Below, piece by piece: positions 6,049-6,198 of a DNA stretch of 6,198 bases (within the stretch, counting starts at the first letter, position 1; the number at the start of each line of letters is the position of its first letter). The notes under the pieces were generated by a model that searched no databases, was not told the origin of the DNA, and worked only from the letters and a program-made list of their open reading frames with translations. The translations under genes and the position numbers were made by a program. This DNA is from Pseudomonadota bacterium (GTDB lineage Bacteria; Pseudomonadota; Alphaproteobacteria; Acetobacterales; Acetobacteraceae), in NCBI GenBank assembly GCA_021779655.1, contig JAJYAF010000139.1, forward strand, positions 1-6,198, read 5' to 3'.

Positions 6049-6198
6049 GCTTTCCCGCCGGCGAGCCGTGTCTCGACCAGCCGCGCGATATCGCCGACCG
6101 TGCGCATCTGCGCGGTATCCGCCGCATTGGCATTGAAGGGAATGTCGATCTTGAACTCGTCTTCCAGGTTGAAGATCATCTCGATGACGTCGAGCGAT
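6045..6198 (-). CDS. Acyl carrier protein, C-terminal part
   Basis: The 50 visible residues run from the phosphopantetheine attachment site to the C-terminus. They begin SLDVIEMIFNLEDEF, matching the Ser36 region and helix II of E. coli AcpP (DSLDTVELVMALEEEF), continue with KIDIPFNANAAD and MRTVGDIARLVETRL (helix IV) and end AGGKA. The Ser of SLD would carry 4'-phosphopantetheine and hold the growing acyl chain. The last base of the codon before this Ser is A, so that residue cannot be Asp, unlike the common DSL motif. The gene overlaps the ketosynthase start by four bases (ATGA), so the pair is probably translated together and functions together, as in NodF/NodE-type pairs. The N-terminal half lies beyond the right edge, so the exact carrier subfamily cannot be decided. 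Confidence 0.88.
   Translation of the reverse strand, partial: SLDVIEMIFNLEDEFKIDIPFNANAADTAQMRTVGDIARLVETRLAGGKA

Noticed and set aside
1..6198. Mobile element, CRISPR array or tRNA
   Set aside because: No transposase, integrase, terminal repeats, regularly spaced repeats or cloverleaf-forming sequence was seen; the only tandem repeat is the short one at 3478-3524.

Overview
The window comes from a GC-rich bacterium. The protein types (a fused ManC, a bacterial UDP-glucuronate decarboxylase, a NodE/NodF-like ketosynthase and carrier protein) and the codon usage fit an alphaproteobacterium, possibly of the Acetobacteraceae or a neighbouring group. That placement is inference, since no rRNA or marker gene is present. 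There are six protein genes, two of them cut by the window edges. I see no tRNA, rRNA, CRISPR array, transposase or integrase.

Layout from left to right. (1) Positions 1-519, minus strand: the N-terminal part of a PotA-type ABC transporter ATPase, leaving the window at the left edge. (2) 565-2001, minus: a complete bifunctional mannose-1-phosphate guanylyltransferase / mannose-6-phosphate isomerase (ManC/AlgA type). (3) 2002-2484: a 483-base divergent intergenic region with a strongly AT-rich centre, a candidate plus-strand promoter and two hairpins just ahead of the next gene. (4) 2485-3462, plus: UDP-glucuronic acid decarboxylase, which makes UDP-xylose. (5) 3463-3616: a gap holding an imperfect 15-base tandem repeat. 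(6) 3617-4807, plus: a family 2 glycosyltransferase. (7) 4808-4833: a 26-base convergent gap with a 12-base palindrome. (8) 4834-6048, minus: a FabF/NodE-like beta-ketoacyl-ACP synthase. (9) 6045-6198, minus: the C-terminal part of its acyl carrier protein, overlapping the synthase start by four bases and leaving the window at the right edge.

The middle of the window is a small polysaccharide module. ManC supplies GDP-mannose, the decarboxylase supplies UDP-xylose, and the family 2 glycosyltransferase could use one of these or another activated sugar. ManC and the decarboxylase diverge from a shared regulatory region. The carrier protein and ketosynthase look like a dedicated acyl-chain-building pair, outside or in addition to housekeeping fatty acid synthesis.

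The most unusual feature is the ketosynthase. It keeps the catalytic Cys, the first His and the Lys, but has Leu where the second His of the Cys-His-His active site belongs. Its carrier protein also cannot have the usual Asp before the phosphopantetheine Ser. Together these suggest a specialised or divergent acyl system, which is inference. The rest of the window looks ordinary for an accessory surface-polysaccharide region.
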